In this document: piece after piece, positions 40,998 through 49,344 of the stretch
How positions within the stretch are numbered: position 1 is the first letter of the stretch
Layout: every line of letters begins with the position of its first letter
Origin: JAEMQF01 sp963850525
Lineage (GTDB): Bacteria; Pseudomonadota; Gammaproteobacteria; Burkholderiales; Burkholderiaceae_C
Length of the DNA stretch: 64,000 nt
Assembly: GCA_963850525.1 (NCBI GenBank)
Contig: CAWKLQ010000001.1
Location: 620,001-684,000, forward strand
Direction: 5' to 3'
The notes under the pieces: model-generated
Seen by the model: only the letters and a program-made list of their open reading frames with translations
What the model was told of the DNA's origin: nothing
Database searches by the model: none
Program-made: the position numbers and the translations under genes

Positions 40998-42815
40998 TCA
41001 GACGTAGTCCTTGTACTTGTCGAGGAAGCGCACTGGTTTCGCGAGCGCGTCGCGGCGGAACGGGTCGCCGAGCTCGCGCGTGCACATGATCTCGATGACG
41101 CAGGTTTTGCCCTGGTTCATCTGCAGGTCGATCGCGCGCTTCAGCGCCTTGCCCACGTCTTCCAGCTTGTCGACGACGATGCCCTCGGCACCCATCGCCT
41201 TCGCGATTCCGGCAAAGCTCTGGTTGTCGAGTTCGCCGGCAACAAACCGCCGGTTGTAGAAGTCGACCTGATTCTTCTTCTCCGCACCCCACTGGCGGTT
41301 GTGGAACACGACCGCGGTGACGGGAATATCGTGGCGCACGCACGTCATGATTTCGCTCATGCTCATGCCCCACGCGCCGTCGCCCGCGTAAGCCACTGCC
41401 GGGCGGTGCGGCGCAGCGACCTTGGCGCCGATCATGGTGGGCAGCGCGTAGCCGCAATTGCCGAAGCTCATCGGCGCGAAGAAGCTGCGCGGCTCGTCGA
41501 AGCGCAAATAGCTGTTCGCCACCGAGTTGATGTTGCCGATGTCGGTGGAGACCATCACGTGCGCCGGCAGCGCTTTTTCCAGCTCGCGCAGCACCTGGCG
41601 CGGGTGCAGCCACTGGCCCGGCTCCTTTTTCGCCTCTTCGATCACGTCCAGGCTGTACGCGTCGCGCTCGTGCGTCCACTCGTCGAGCTCCTTCTCCCAC
41701 GCGGCTTTTTCGGCCTTGATCGTCGCCGCGCGTTGCGCCTTGGTCGCGTCGCAGGCGAGCGTCTTGTTCTGAATGCGCGCCAGCAGCGCGACGGCAGCCG
41801 CCTTGGCGTCGCCGCAAATGCCTACCGTGATCTTCTTCACCAGGCCCAGGTTCGTGTGGTCGGCTTCGATCTGGATGATCTTTGCGTTCTTCGGCCAGTA
41901 GTCCAGGCCGTGCTGTGGCAACGTGCCGAACGGGCCCATGCGCGAGCCCAGGGCGATCACCACGTCGGCCTGCGCAATGAGTTTCATCGCTGCCTTCGAG
42001 CCCTGGTAGCCCAGCGGCCCGGCCCACAGCGGGTGTTTCGCGGGGAAGGAGTCATTGCGCAGGTAGCCGTTGACGACGGGCGCGCCCAGGCGCTCGGCCA
42101 GCGCCTTGCACTCTTCGACCGCGTCGCCGAGCACGACGCCGCCTCCGGAAATGATGACCGGGAACTTGGCCGTGGCGAGCAGCTCGGCGGCGTCGTTCAG
42201 CGACTTCTCGCCACCCGCGCCACGCTCCACACGCATCGGCTTGGGGATTTCGCAAGTGATTTCGCCGTAGAAGTAATCGCGCGGAATGTTCAGCTGCGTC
42301 GGGCCCATTTCGGAAATCGCGCGGTCAAAACAACGCGCCGTGTACTCGCCCATGCGCTTGGGGTTGTTCACGTGGCCCTGGTACCTGGTGAACTCCTGGA
42401 ACATCGGCAACTGGTTCGCCTCTTGAAAGCCGCCCAGGCCCATGCCCATCGTGCCGGTTTCGGGCGTGACGATGACGACCGGGCTGTGCGCCCAGTACGC
42501 CGCCGCGATGGCCGTCACGCAATTGCTGATTCCCGGGCCGTTCTGCCCGATCACCACACCATGGCGCCCGCTGACGCGCGCATAGCCGTCGGCCATGTGG
42601 CCGGCGCCCTGCTCGTGCACGACCGGGATGAGGCGGATGCCGGCCGGCGCAAAGATGTCCATCGCGTCCATGAAGGCCGAGCCCATGATGCCGAACATGT
42701 CGGTCACGTTGTTCGCGACCATCGTTTCGACGAAGGCCTCGGACGGCGTCATCTTCTGCACGCCGCTGACGACGCTGCGGGCTTTTTGAAACGGGGTGTC
42801 GGTGGGCTTGTTCAT
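40998..42815 (-). CDS. xsc: sulfoacetaldehyde acetyltransferase
   Basis: Xsc is a ThDP enzyme that cleaves sulfoacetaldehyde with phosphate into sulfite and acetyl phosphate, the key desulfonation step for taurine, sulfoacetate and isethionate. The 605-residue protein matches the family in length. The cofactor Glu is in VVHEQGAGHMADGYARV, the ThDP/Mg motif is AYAGDGAWGMSMSEIM, and the middle domain carries ALGSRMGPFGTLPQ. Start ATG 42815 with GGAG. It heads an xsc-pta-cysteine dioxygenase operon. The promoter region contains a perfect palindrome (42854-42867). Confidence 0.93.
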   Translation of the reverse strand: MNKPTDTPFQKARSVVSGVQKMTPSEAFVETMVANNVTDMFGIMGSAFMDAMDIFAPAGIRLIPVVHEQGAGHMADGYARVSGRHGVVIGQNGPGISNCVTAIAAAYWAHSPVVIVTPETGTMGMGLGGFQEANQLPMFQEFTRYQGHVNNPKRMGEYTARCFDRAISEMGPTQLNIPRDYFYGEITCEIPKPMRVERGAGGEKSLNDAAELLATAKFPVIISGGGVVLGDAVEECKALAERLGAPVVNGYLRNDSFPAKHPLWAGPLGYQGSKAAMKLIAQADVVIALGSRMGPFGTLPQHGLDYWPKNAKIIQIEADHTNLGLVKKITVGICGDAKAAAVALLARIQNKTLACDATKAQRAATIKAEKAAWEKELDEWTHERDAYSLDVIEEAKKEPGQWLHPRQVLRELEKALPAHVMVSTDIGNINSVANSYLRFDEPRSFFAPMSFGNCGYALPTMIGAKVAAPHRPAVAYAGDGAWGMSMSEIMTCVRHDIPVTAVVFHNRQWGAEKKNQVDFYNRRFVAGELDNQSFAGIAKAMGAEGIVVDKLEDVGKALKRAIDLQMNQGKTCVIEIMCTRELGDPFRRDALAKPVRFLDKYKDYV

Positions 42816-42853
42816 GCGGTGGTCTCCGAAAGGGGCAGGCTTAGCTTCAACTG

Positions 42854-42867
42854 CGAACTATAGTTCG
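42854..42867. promoter_or_regulatory. 14-bp perfect palindrome in the xsc/cobS divergent promoter
   Basis: CGAACTATAGTTCG is a perfect palindrome 39 bp upstream of the xsc ATG and 27 bp upstream of the cobS ATG. It is well placed to act as an operator for xsc. The regulator is not identified. Confidence 0.5.
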
Positions 42868-42893
42868 GCCGCGCCATAGCCTTCCCTGCTCCC

Positions 42894-43850
42894 ATGACCG
42901 AACTCAGCGACTTGAAACTCGACCGAATGCTCGCCGTGCGCGACGTCTTCGGCATCGCCTCCGACCTGCGCGTGCCCGCCTTCAGCGAGCGCGACGAGCA
43001 CGTCCCCGAAATCGATTCGGTGTACCGCTTCAACGCGGACGTGACACTCGCCATCCTCGCGGGCTTCACGCAAAACCGGCGCGTCATGGTGCAAGGCTTG
43101 CACGGCACGGGAAAATCGACGCACATCGAACAAGTCGCGGCACGCCTGAACTGGCCGTGCGTTCGCGTCAATCTCGACGGCCACATCACCCGGCTCGACC
43201 TCGTAGGCAAAGACGCCGTCGTGCTGCGAGACGGCCAGCAAGTCACTCAATTCCAGCCCGGCATCGTGCCCTGGGCGCTGCAGCGCCCGATCGCGCTGGT
43301 GTTCGACGAATACGACGCCGGCCGCCCCGACGTGATGTTCGTGATCCAGCGCCTGCTCGAGCGAGACGGCAAGTTCACGCTGATGGACCAGAACCAGGTG
43401 CTCACGCCCCACCCCTGCTTTCGCCTGTTTGCAACCGCAAATACGGTGGGCTTGGGCAATCTGAACGGTCTGTACCACGGTGCGCAGCGCCTGAACCACG
43501 CGCAGATCGACCGCTGGAACATCGTTGCGTCGCTCAACTACCTGCCTGCCGACGAAGAAGTGGCGATCGTGCAGGCGCGCGTCCCTGCCCTGGCCAGCGA
43601 AGCAGGCACGTTGCTCGTGCGCTCCATGGTCGCCGTGGCCGAGCTGACGCGCCAGGGCTTCGCTGCGGGTGACATGTCCACCTTGATGTCGCCGCGCACC
43701 GTCATCACGTGGGCCGAGAACTTGGCGATCTTTCGCGATCCGGCGCTGGCGTTTCGGCTGAGCTTTGTCAACAAGTGCGACGAGGCTGAGCGGCCCGTCG
43801 TTGCCGAGTACTTTCAGCGGTGTTTCGATCGGGAGTTGGATTCGCGATGA
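42894..43850 (+). CDS. cobS: CobS-like AAA+ ATPase (cobaltochelatase small subunit)
   Basis: A 318-residue MoxR-type AAA+ ATPase. Walker A is GLHGTGKST, Walker B is ALVFDEYDA, followed by sensor-1 LFATANTVGLGN and the CobS lid. In aerobic cobalamin synthesis CobS and CobT form the motor of the CobN cobaltochelatase; relatives without cobalamin genes occur widely. Unusually, cobT is not adjacent: four genes lie between. The stop overlaps the deaminase start as ATGA. Confidence 0.88.
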   Translation: MTELSDLKLDRMLAVRDVFGIASDLRVPAFSERDEHVPEIDSVYRFNADVTLAILAGFTQNRRVMVQGLHGTGKSTHIEQVAARLNWPCVRVNLDGHITRLDLVGKDAVVLRDGQQVTQFQPGIVPWALQRPIALVFDEYDAGRPDVMFVIQRLLERDGKFTLMDQNQVLTPHPCFRLFATANTVGLGNLNGLYHGAQRLNHAQIDRWNIVASLNYLPADEEVAIVQARVPALASEAGTLLVRSMVAVAELTRQGFAAGDMSTLMSPRTVITWAENLAIFRDPALAFRLSFVNKCDEAERPVVAEYFQRCFDRELDSR

Positions 43851-44299
43851 CTCGGGTGCTGACGGGATTGCGCCGCCGTGAAGTGGCGTGCCACTGCCTC
43901 GCGCTCCCCGTGCTTCTTGCTGTCACGGGCGGCGCACGCGCGCAATCGCCGGAGTCCACCCCAGAGCCCAGTCCAGAATGGTATGAGGCCGCCGCCGCGA
44001 TGAAGCGCCTGGCTGAGTCGTGGGGCGATCAAGCCTACGGAGCGGTGCTCGTCCTCCATGGTCAACTTGTGGGCGAAGGCCCAAGTCGCGTCGTCAAGAA
44101 CCGCGATTTGACCGCTCATGCTGAGCGAGAGGCGATTCGCGATGCTCAGCGCCGCCTTCGGCGCAGCACGCTTGCGGGAAGCATCCTCTACTCCACGTCT
44201 CGGCCGTGCACAATGTGCGAATCTGCGGCAGCCGAAGTGGGAGTCAAACGCATGTATTACGGTGAGCGTATGCATGACGCCGGTGTTCCAAAGCGCTAG
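43847..44299 (+). CDS. exported nucleoside/CMP deaminase-like protein
   Basis: A 150-residue deaminase with an N-terminal signal-like segment (LALPVLLAVTGGARAQ, cleavage near residue 33). The zinc site is intact: H91-A-E93 and P120-C-T-M-C124. Cytosine/guanine deaminases are normally cytosolic, so export is unusual. It overlaps cobS by 4 bp (ATGA). A truncated relative is fused to ankyrin repeats at 13681. The stop codon lies in the first bases of a 55-bp palindrome. Confidence 0.8.
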   Translation: MTRVLTGLRRREVACHCLALPVLLAVTGGARAQSPESTPEPSPEWYEAAAAMKRLAESWGDQAYGAVLVLHGQLVGEGPSRVVKNRDLTAHAEREAIRDAQRRLRRSTLAGSILYSTSRPCTMCESAAAEVGVKRMYYGERMHDAGVPKR

Positions 44300-44350
44300 G
44301 AGCCTGGGCGACAGAACGCGGGGCCCGCGTTCTGTCGCCCAGGCTCCTAG
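44296..44350. repeat. 55-bp perfect palindrome (27-bp arms, 1-nt centre)
   Basis: Arm 44296-44322 is the exact reverse complement of 44324-44350, around a single G at 44323. The left arm begins CTAGGAGCCTGGGCGAC. It includes the stop codon of the deaminase gene. No T tract follows, so it may be a cruciform/REP-like element or a rho-independent-type stem with no tail. Confidence 0.8.
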
Positions 44351-44375
44351 CCGTGCCTCGGGACCCACCTGCCGC

Positions 44376-44858
44376 ATGCAGAGCCCGTGCACCCTCCGTT
44401 TGTTCATTCGGCCATCCCTCCTGGTGGCTTCGGCTTTGCTCGGCAACGTGGCCTGCGCTGGGCAGCCCTCGCTCTACGTCATCCGGCCATCCTCCGTCTC
44501 CATGTCGGCAATGAACGCCGAAGTCTCCGTTGAAGGTCTGGCAGTCGTGACGCTCGGCCCCAACGAATGCGTTGGGCTTGAACCAGGGGCTCGCACCCGG
44601 CAGGTCAGGTACCGCTGGCGAGCCGGTCCGCTTGGAAATCCGAAACTCGAGACCGAATACGCATCGGTCCAAGTGACTCTTGCGCCTGGAAGGGTGACCT
44701 ACCTTCGCCTGGTGAGCCACACCGAATCAGCGGACAATGCACGCGGCGGATTCGATGCCACAACAACCTGGCAAATGGAGCGAGTCACAGAACGAGAGGG
44801 CAAGTCCTACTTGTTGCGCTGCAAGGGTCAGGCGCTGAAGCAAGAGGCTCACCCATGA
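44376..44858 (+). CDS. exported hypothetical protein (DUF2846-like)
   Basis: A 160-residue protein with a signal segment (LLVASALLGNVACAG; possible weak lipobox ending at Cys). The mature part PSLYVIRPSSVSMSAMNAEVSVEGLAVVTLGPNECVGLEPGARTRQVRYRW has the DUF2846 pattern. Longer frames from 44118 would read through the palindrome and are rejected. Function unknown. Confidence 0.6.
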   Translation: MQSPCTLRLFIRPSLLVASALLGNVACAGQPSLYVIRPSSVSMSAMNAEVSVEGLAVVTLGPNECVGLEPGARTRQVRYRWRAGPLGNPKLETEYASVQVTLAPGRVTYLRLVSHTESADNARGGFDATTTWQMERVTEREGKSYLLRCKGQALKQEAHP

Positions 44859-44994
44859 CGCCCAATCAAACGCCGGCCGCGCGGATGTGCTTCGCGGTGT
44901 CGGTGTAGTGGCGCATTCGAGTGACGGTGCCCGTTGCGCCGATAGTACGGTACCACCGCCCCATTCGCCCCCAGCCCTGAAACAACACAGATCC

Positions 44995-45612
44995 ATGTCA
45001 CTGTGGGCCTTTTCAATTGCAGCCGTCGTCCTTGCCGTTACTCCGGGGCCGGGAATCGCTTACGTCGTTGCGCGCACGGTCGCCGGCGGACGCTCCGAGG
45101 GCTTGGCATCGTGCTTGGGCACTGGCATCGGGGGAATGCTCCACGTTTTGGCGGCGGCGCTCGGGCTGTCGCTCGTCGTTGCTCAGTCCGCTTTTGCCTT
45201 CAGCCTTGTCAAGTATGTCGGCGCTGCCTACTTGATCTACCTGGGAATTCGCCTTCTCACGCGCAACGATCAAGCGCTCACGGTCGACGCGGTGGCCTCC
45301 CAAGGAGCCCGTCGCGCGCTGTTCGAGGGCGTCGTTGTCGAGGCGCTGAACGTCAAGACCGCGCTGTTCTTCCTGGCGTTCCTGCCGCAGTTCGTAGCGC
45401 CTGGCGACCCGTTGGGTCCCCAGTTGGCGTTGCTTGGAAGCATCTGCGTCGCACTCAATACCCTGGTGGACGTGATTGCAGTCTTCGCGGCTGACCGCCT
45501 GCTCGAGACGAGCACAGCCCGGGCGGCGCGAGCACGCCTCCTTACCCGGGCTTCAGGCGTCACGATGGTGGGGTTGGGTGCCTACCTGGCGCTGGCACGC
45601 CGTGAGGCGTAG
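44995..45612 (+). CDS. LysE family translocator
   Basis: A 205-residue inner-membrane exporter of the LysE/RhtB family with about six helices. PGPG is at residues 17-20 (VTPGPGIAYVV), and the second half repeats the family pattern (NVKTALFFLAFLPQF). It exports amino acids or similar small solutes. ATG 44995. Confidence 0.88.
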   Translation: MSLWAFSIAAVVLAVTPGPGIAYVVARTVAGGRSEGLASCLGTGIGGMLHVLAAALGLSLVVAQSAFAFSLVKYVGAAYLIYLGIRLLTRNDQALTVDAVASQGARRALFEGVVVEALNVKTALFFLAFLPQFVAPGDPLGPQLALLGSICVALNTLVDVIAVFAADRLLETSTARAARARLLTRASGVTMVGLGAYLALARREA

Positions 45613-45629
45613 CCTGGGACGCGCGCGCC

Positions 45630-45962
45630 ATGTTCTCTTCAACCTTCATCTTTGCGAAGCAACAGTACGACGCCGAGTTTCATCGCCTTGATGAAGCGAT
45701 CGCCGAAGTTGCACGGGCCACGCCAGGCTTCCTCGGCGAAGAGACCTGGGAGAACGCCGCAACCGGCCTGATTTCAAACGTCTACTACTGGGATTCTCTC
45801 GAGTCCTTGCAGGCACTCGTCAAGCACCCGAAGCACCTGGAGGCGAAGTCAAAGCAGCACCAATGGCTTGCCGGGTATCAGGTCGTCATTTCCCAGGTCA
45901 TTCGCACGTACGGCGACGCCAAACTCAACAGCCTGCTGGCCGTCACCCATCTGCCCCGATGA
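45630..45962 (+). CDS. ABM-domain (antibiotic biosynthesis monooxygenase-like) protein
   Basis: A 110-residue dimeric alpha/beta-barrel protein; ATPGFLGEETWENAATGLISNVYYWDSLESLQALVKHPKHLEAK is the ABM/heme-degrading fold. Its stop overlaps the cobT start (ATGA). Substrate unknown; relatives include IsdG-like enzymes and small monooxygenases. Confidence 0.78.
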   Translation: MFSSTFIFAKQQYDAEFHRLDEAIAEVARATPGFLGEETWENAATGLISNVYYWDSLESLQALVKHPKHLEAKSKQHQWLAGYQVVISQVIRTYGDAKLNSLLAVTHLPR

Positions 45963-47713
45963 CGGAAGCGCAAACCCGAGCCCGCCGCCAACAGCGCGTT
46001 GAAGAGCTCTGCGCTGCGTCGATCCGTGCGCTGAGCGGCATGCCTGACCTGCACTTCCGCGGCGGTCGCCTGCACCGCGGCCGACGCGCCCTGCCCGTCT
46101 ATGCGCCGCACCTGCACCCGTCACTCGACAGCGACGACTTCACCTCGTTTCGCGGCGCCGCCGACGGCTTGGCGCTGCGCCTGGCGTACAGCGACGCGCA
46201 GCTGCACAAGCGCCTGTGCCCTACCGAGCCCGTGGCGCGAATGTTGTTCGAGTTGCTCGAGCAGTTTCGCGCCGAGGCCAACGCGCCCGTTGGCCTGCCC
46301 GGCGTGCGGCACAACCTGCGGCACCGCTTCGAGGCCTGGTCGCTGGCGTTTCACCACGCGGGCGGCACCGAGTCGGCGCGCGGGCTGCTGCTCTACACCG
46401 TCACGCAAATGTGCCGGGCGCGCGTCATGGGCGAAGCGGTGGTCGAGGAAACCGAAGACCTGCTCGAAGCCACACGTTTTGCCATCGGGCCGGACCTGGG
46501 CGTGGCGCTGGCCGGCCTGCGCGGAAACGTCGTCGATCAGTCCGCTTACGCCGAACACGCACTTCACATCGCGAACCACGTCGCCGGCCTGCTGAGGGGC
46601 ATAGCGACCGGCGCTGATGACGAAGCGGGCGACAAAGACACCCCGGATCCCTGGGCCGCCTTCAGCCTGCTGCTCGACCAGGGCGACGAGATTGAGGATC
46701 CCGTGGCCACAGCCGTGAGCGGCCGCAGCCTCGTGCTCGACGCGCAGCAAGGCGTCTACCGCGCCTTCACTACCGCCTTCGACCGCGAAGTCAAGGCGTC
46801 GGACCTGGCCCGGCCCGAGCAGTTGAAGGAGTTGCGCGAGCGGCTCGACGCGCGCGTGGCTGCGGCGGGCGCCAATCTGGCGCACCTGGCGCGCGACCTG
46901 CAGGCCCTGCTTGCGGTGCCGTCGCGTGATGGCTGGGACGGTGGCCAGGAAGAAGGCCTGATCGACGGCAGGCGCCTCGCGCAGCTCATCAGCTCACCCA
47001 CCGAGCGCCGCTTGTTTCGCACCGAACGGCACCTCGCCAGACCGCACTGCCGGGTGAACGTGCTCATCGACTGTTCGGGGTCGATGAAAGAACACAGCGA
47101 AGCAGTGGCTGTGCTCGTCGACCTGTTGGCGCGCGCGCTCGAGCAGATTGGGGTGCCCACCGAAGTGCTGGGCTTCACGACCGGCGCGTGGAACGGCGGG
47201 CGCGCGCAGCGCGATTGGGTGCGCGCCGGCCGGCCCAGCCACCCCGGGCGGCTCAACGAGGCGTGCCACATCGTGTTCAAGGACGCCGCCACGCCGTGGC
47301 GGCGTGCGCGCCTCAGCTTGGCAGGCCTGCTGAAGACCGACCTGTACCGCGAAGGCATAGACGGTGAAGCGCTCGAGTGGGCGGTGCGGCGCTTCGCGAC
47401 GCCTCCGCGTGACGCTGGCGTGCATGCCGAAGATTTTGATCAACCGACGCGCCGCCTGGTGTTCGTGATTTCCGACGGTTCACCGATGGACAGCGCAACG
47501 AGTCTGGCCAACGATGCGCACTACCTCGACCATCATTTGCGCGACGTCATCGCCGCGCACGAGCGCCACGGCGTCGAGATCTACGGCGTCGGCGTCGGCC
47601 TGGACCTGAGCCCCTACTACAGCCGCAGCCAGGTGCTCGACCTGTCCGGGTCCGTGGGCAGCGCGGTATTTCGCGACGTGCTCGGCATGCTCGGCCACGG
47701 CTCGCGCCGCTGA
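45959..47713 (+). CDS. cobT: CobT-like protein with VWA domain (cobaltochelatase subunit)
   Basis: A 584-residue protein with an N-terminal CobT domain (1-330) and a C-terminal von Willebrand A domain whose MIDAS motif DCSGSM is at residues 371-376. It partners CobS in the chelatase motor. Coupling with the upstream ABM gene via ATGA preserves the tight spacing normally seen between cobS and cobT. Confidence 0.85.
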   Translation: MTEAQTRARRQQRVEELCAASIRALSGMPDLHFRGGRLHRGRRALPVYAPHLHPSLDSDDFTSFRGAADGLALRLAYSDAQLHKRLCPTEPVARMLFELLEQFRAEANAPVGLPGVRHNLRHRFEAWSLAFHHAGGTESARGLLLYTVTQMCRARVMGEAVVEETEDLLEATRFAIGPDLGVALAGLRGNVVDQSAYAEHALHIANHVAGLLRGIATGADDEAGDKDTPDPWAAFSLLLDQGDEIEDPVATAVSGRSLVLDAQQGVYRAFTTAFDREVKASDLARPEQLKELRERLDARVAAAGANLAHLARDLQALLAVPSRDGWDGGQEEGLIDGRRLAQLISSPTERRLFRTERHLARPHCRVNVLIDCSGSMKEHSEAVAVLVDLLARALEQIGVPTEVLGFTTGAWNGGRAQRDWVRAGRPSHPGRLNEACHIVFKDAATPWRRARLSLAGLLKTDLYREGIDGEALEWAVRRFATPPRDAGVHAEDFDQPTRRLVFVISDGSPMDSATSLANDAHYLDHHLRDVIAAHERHGVEIYGVGVGLDLSPYYSRSQVLDLSGSVGSAVFRDVLGMLGHGSRR

Positions 47714-47741
47714 GGGTCGCTGCCAACCGCCTGCAGCGACT

Positions 47742-48014
47742 CTACGCGTCGCCAAAGCGCGCCGCGGATCGGGCGCGCGCCTTGGCACTTTCGATCTCAC
47801 GGTCGCGCGGCTGGGCGGTCGTGACGAGCGAGGCGATCAAGCTGCGCGCCGCGGTCGCCACCTCGTCAACTGCGCGATCAAAAGCCTGCGCATTCGCCTT
47901 GGACGGCACGTTGAAGCCGCTCAGCTTGCGCACGAACTGTAGCGACGCGTCGCGGATTTCGAGTTCCGTGGCTGGCGGCTCGAAGTTGAACAGGGTCTTG
48001 ATGTTTCTGCACAT
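47742..48014 (-). CDS. DUF2277 family protein
   Basis: A 90-residue protein starting MCRNIKTLFNFEPPAT, the strongly conserved DUF2277 N-terminus. The second half (ARSLIASLVTTAQPRDREIE) is helical and charged. ATG 48014 has GGAGGAG upstream; the frame beyond is not supported. Function unknown; the cluster CRNIKxLxNFxPP is diagnostic for the family. It faces cobT convergently. Confidence 0.85.
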   Translation of the reverse strand: MCRNIKTLFNFEPPATELEIRDASLQFVRKLSGFNVPSKANAQAFDRAVDEVATAARSLIASLVTTAQPRDREIESAKARARSAARFGDA

Positions 48015-48097
48015 GGCTCCTCCGAAACGGGCCCCAAGGCGCGGACAATCGATGCGGCGCAACGCGCGACGCCGAGACTTTAGCTAGGGAAGTTTGC

Positions 48098-48337
48098 ATG
48101 AAAACGTATGCGATCGAATTGCAGAAGGTGAAAGCGATGGGCAATGACCATGGCGTCATCAAGGCGCGCATCGACGCTCTCGTGCAAGCGCAGCCGCCCC
48201 AGCGCGGCAACGCCGACGACGCCGGCGAGACGCTGTCGGTGCTCAGCATGAACGAAGACACGGCGCGTGTCCTGATGCTGCTGCTCAAGGCGCAACTCGC
48301 CGAGTTCGACAAGCGCAAGGCGCGCAGCCGGTTTTGA
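48098..48337 (+). CDS. small hypothetical protein, 79 aa
   Basis: MKTYAIELQKVKAMGNDHGVIKARIDALVQAQ, then a Ala/Asp linker and helical ARVLMLLLKAQLAEFDKRKARSRF. An AGGGAAG ribosome-binding site lies upstream. It is soluble and lacks a signal peptide. Family unknown. Confidence 0.75.
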   Translation: MKTYAIELQKVKAMGNDHGVIKARIDALVQAQPPQRGNADDAGETLSVLSMNEDTARVLMLLLKAQLAEFDKRKARSRF

Positions 48338-48346
48338 GGGCCCCAA

Positions 48347-48410
48347 GGCCGGCCGAAGCCGGCCGTCCCCCGCGGGGATCAAGGAAAGTGGCAAAGCCAC
48401 ATTTCCTTGA
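48347..48410 (+). promoter_or_regulatory. two strong hairpins in the leader of the ProQ-like gene
   Basis: Hairpin 1: GGCCGGC (48347-48353) / GCCGGCC (48358-48364), loop CGAA. Hairpin 2: 48379-48392 pairs with 48396-48410, 14 bp with one bulged A (48401) and an AAA loop. They lie between the 79-aa gene and the ProQ-like start (48454). Terminator, attenuator or ProQ-binding site are all possible. Confidence 0.5.
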
Positions 48411-48453
48411 GAGGGACGACAATCCGGCGCAACCGATTCTGCAACTGTCACCC

Positions 48454-49344
48454 ATGCTCGAGCACTCAGACCCGCCTGACGAAGACGTTGCCACCGAAGG
48501 CCAGGTTGCTGTCGGCCCCATTGACGCTGCTGCCGGCAGCGCCCCGGCTGCGGTCCCGCCTCCCGTTCCCGAACTCTCGCCTGCGGCGTGCGCCGCGCGC
48601 CTCGCGGAGCTGTTCCCCGCCGTGTTTTCGCCGGGCGCGCACAAGCCGCTGAAGCTGCGCATCCAGGCCGACATCCAGGCGCGTGCGCCGGGCATCTTCA
48701 CGCGCAAGGCGCTGTCCGGTTTCCTGCACCGACACACGACGAGCACAGCTTACTTGCGGGCGCTCGTGAACTCGCCGCAGCGTTTCGACCTGGACGGCGT
48801 GCCGGCAGGCGAAGTGGCGAGCGAACATCGCGAAGCCGCAGCCGACGAGTTGCAACGCCGGCGCACGCTGCACGAAGCGCGTCGCGCCGCCGAGCGCGAA
48901 ACGCAGCGCGCAGCGCAGCGGGAAGCCCGCAACGCGGAGCAGCAGGCGCAGCGCGCTGCGCAGCGTGAAACCCAGAACGCCGCGCGTGAATCCCAAACCG
49001 CGCAGCGCGATGCGCAGCGCGCCGAGCGTGCCACCCAGCGCCCGGAGCCTGAAGCCCAACGCCCGGTTCACGCCCAGCCTCAGCGCGCGCCCGTCGCGCA
49101 AGACCCGGAGCAACGCAACCGCCTGGCCTTGCTGCGCGCGTTCGAGTCGAGCACGCTGTCGCGCAGCAATTTCTGCGTTCTCAAGGGCGTGACGGAAGCC
49201 GAGCTTGACGCCTTGCTGGCGCAAGCCCGACAAGAGCAGCCTCCTGCGCCCGTGGGCTCGGCGGCGCAGGTTGCGCCAGCCAGTTCAGGTGCGGCCGACC
49301 GCGCGCGTCAGCCCCGCCATCGGCCGGGGCCCGGACGTCACTGA
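48454..49344 (+). CDS. proQ: ProQ/FinO-family RNA chaperone
   Basis: A 296-residue protein. The FinO/ProQ fold is at about 42-120 (LAELFPAVFSPGAHKPLKLRIQADIQARAPGIFTRKALSGFLHRHTTSTAYLRAL). A long Gln/Arg/Ala-rich linker (140-210) follows, then a second small helical domain (220-258, RLALLRAFESSTLSRSNFCVLKGV). FinO-type proteins bind structured RNA. Start ATG 48454, which removes a non-homologous 40-residue extension. The 3' end overlaps the convergent lipoprotein gene by 7 bp. Confidence 0.85.
   Translation: MLEHSDPPDEDVATEGQVAVGPIDAAAGSAPAAVPPPVPELSPAACAARLAELFPAVFSPGAHKPLKLRIQADIQARAPGIFTRKALSGFLHRHTTSTAYLRALVNSPQRFDLDGVPAGEVASEHREAAADELQRRRTLHEARRAAERETQRAAQREARNAEQQAQRAAQRETQNAARESQTAQRDAQRAERATQRPEPEAQRPVHAQPQRAPVAQDPEQRNRLALLRAFESSTLSRSNFCVLKGVTEAELDALLAQARQEQPPAPVGSAAQVAPASSGAADRARQPRHRPGPGRH

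Noticed and set aside
40932..42863. 643-codon plus-strand frame opposite xsc
   Set aside because: Shadow frame; xsc on the minus strand has full-length homology and catalytic motifs.
44118..44375. Upstream extension of the DUF2846-like gene
   Set aside because: It would translate the 55-bp palindrome and part of the deaminase gene in the wrong frame.
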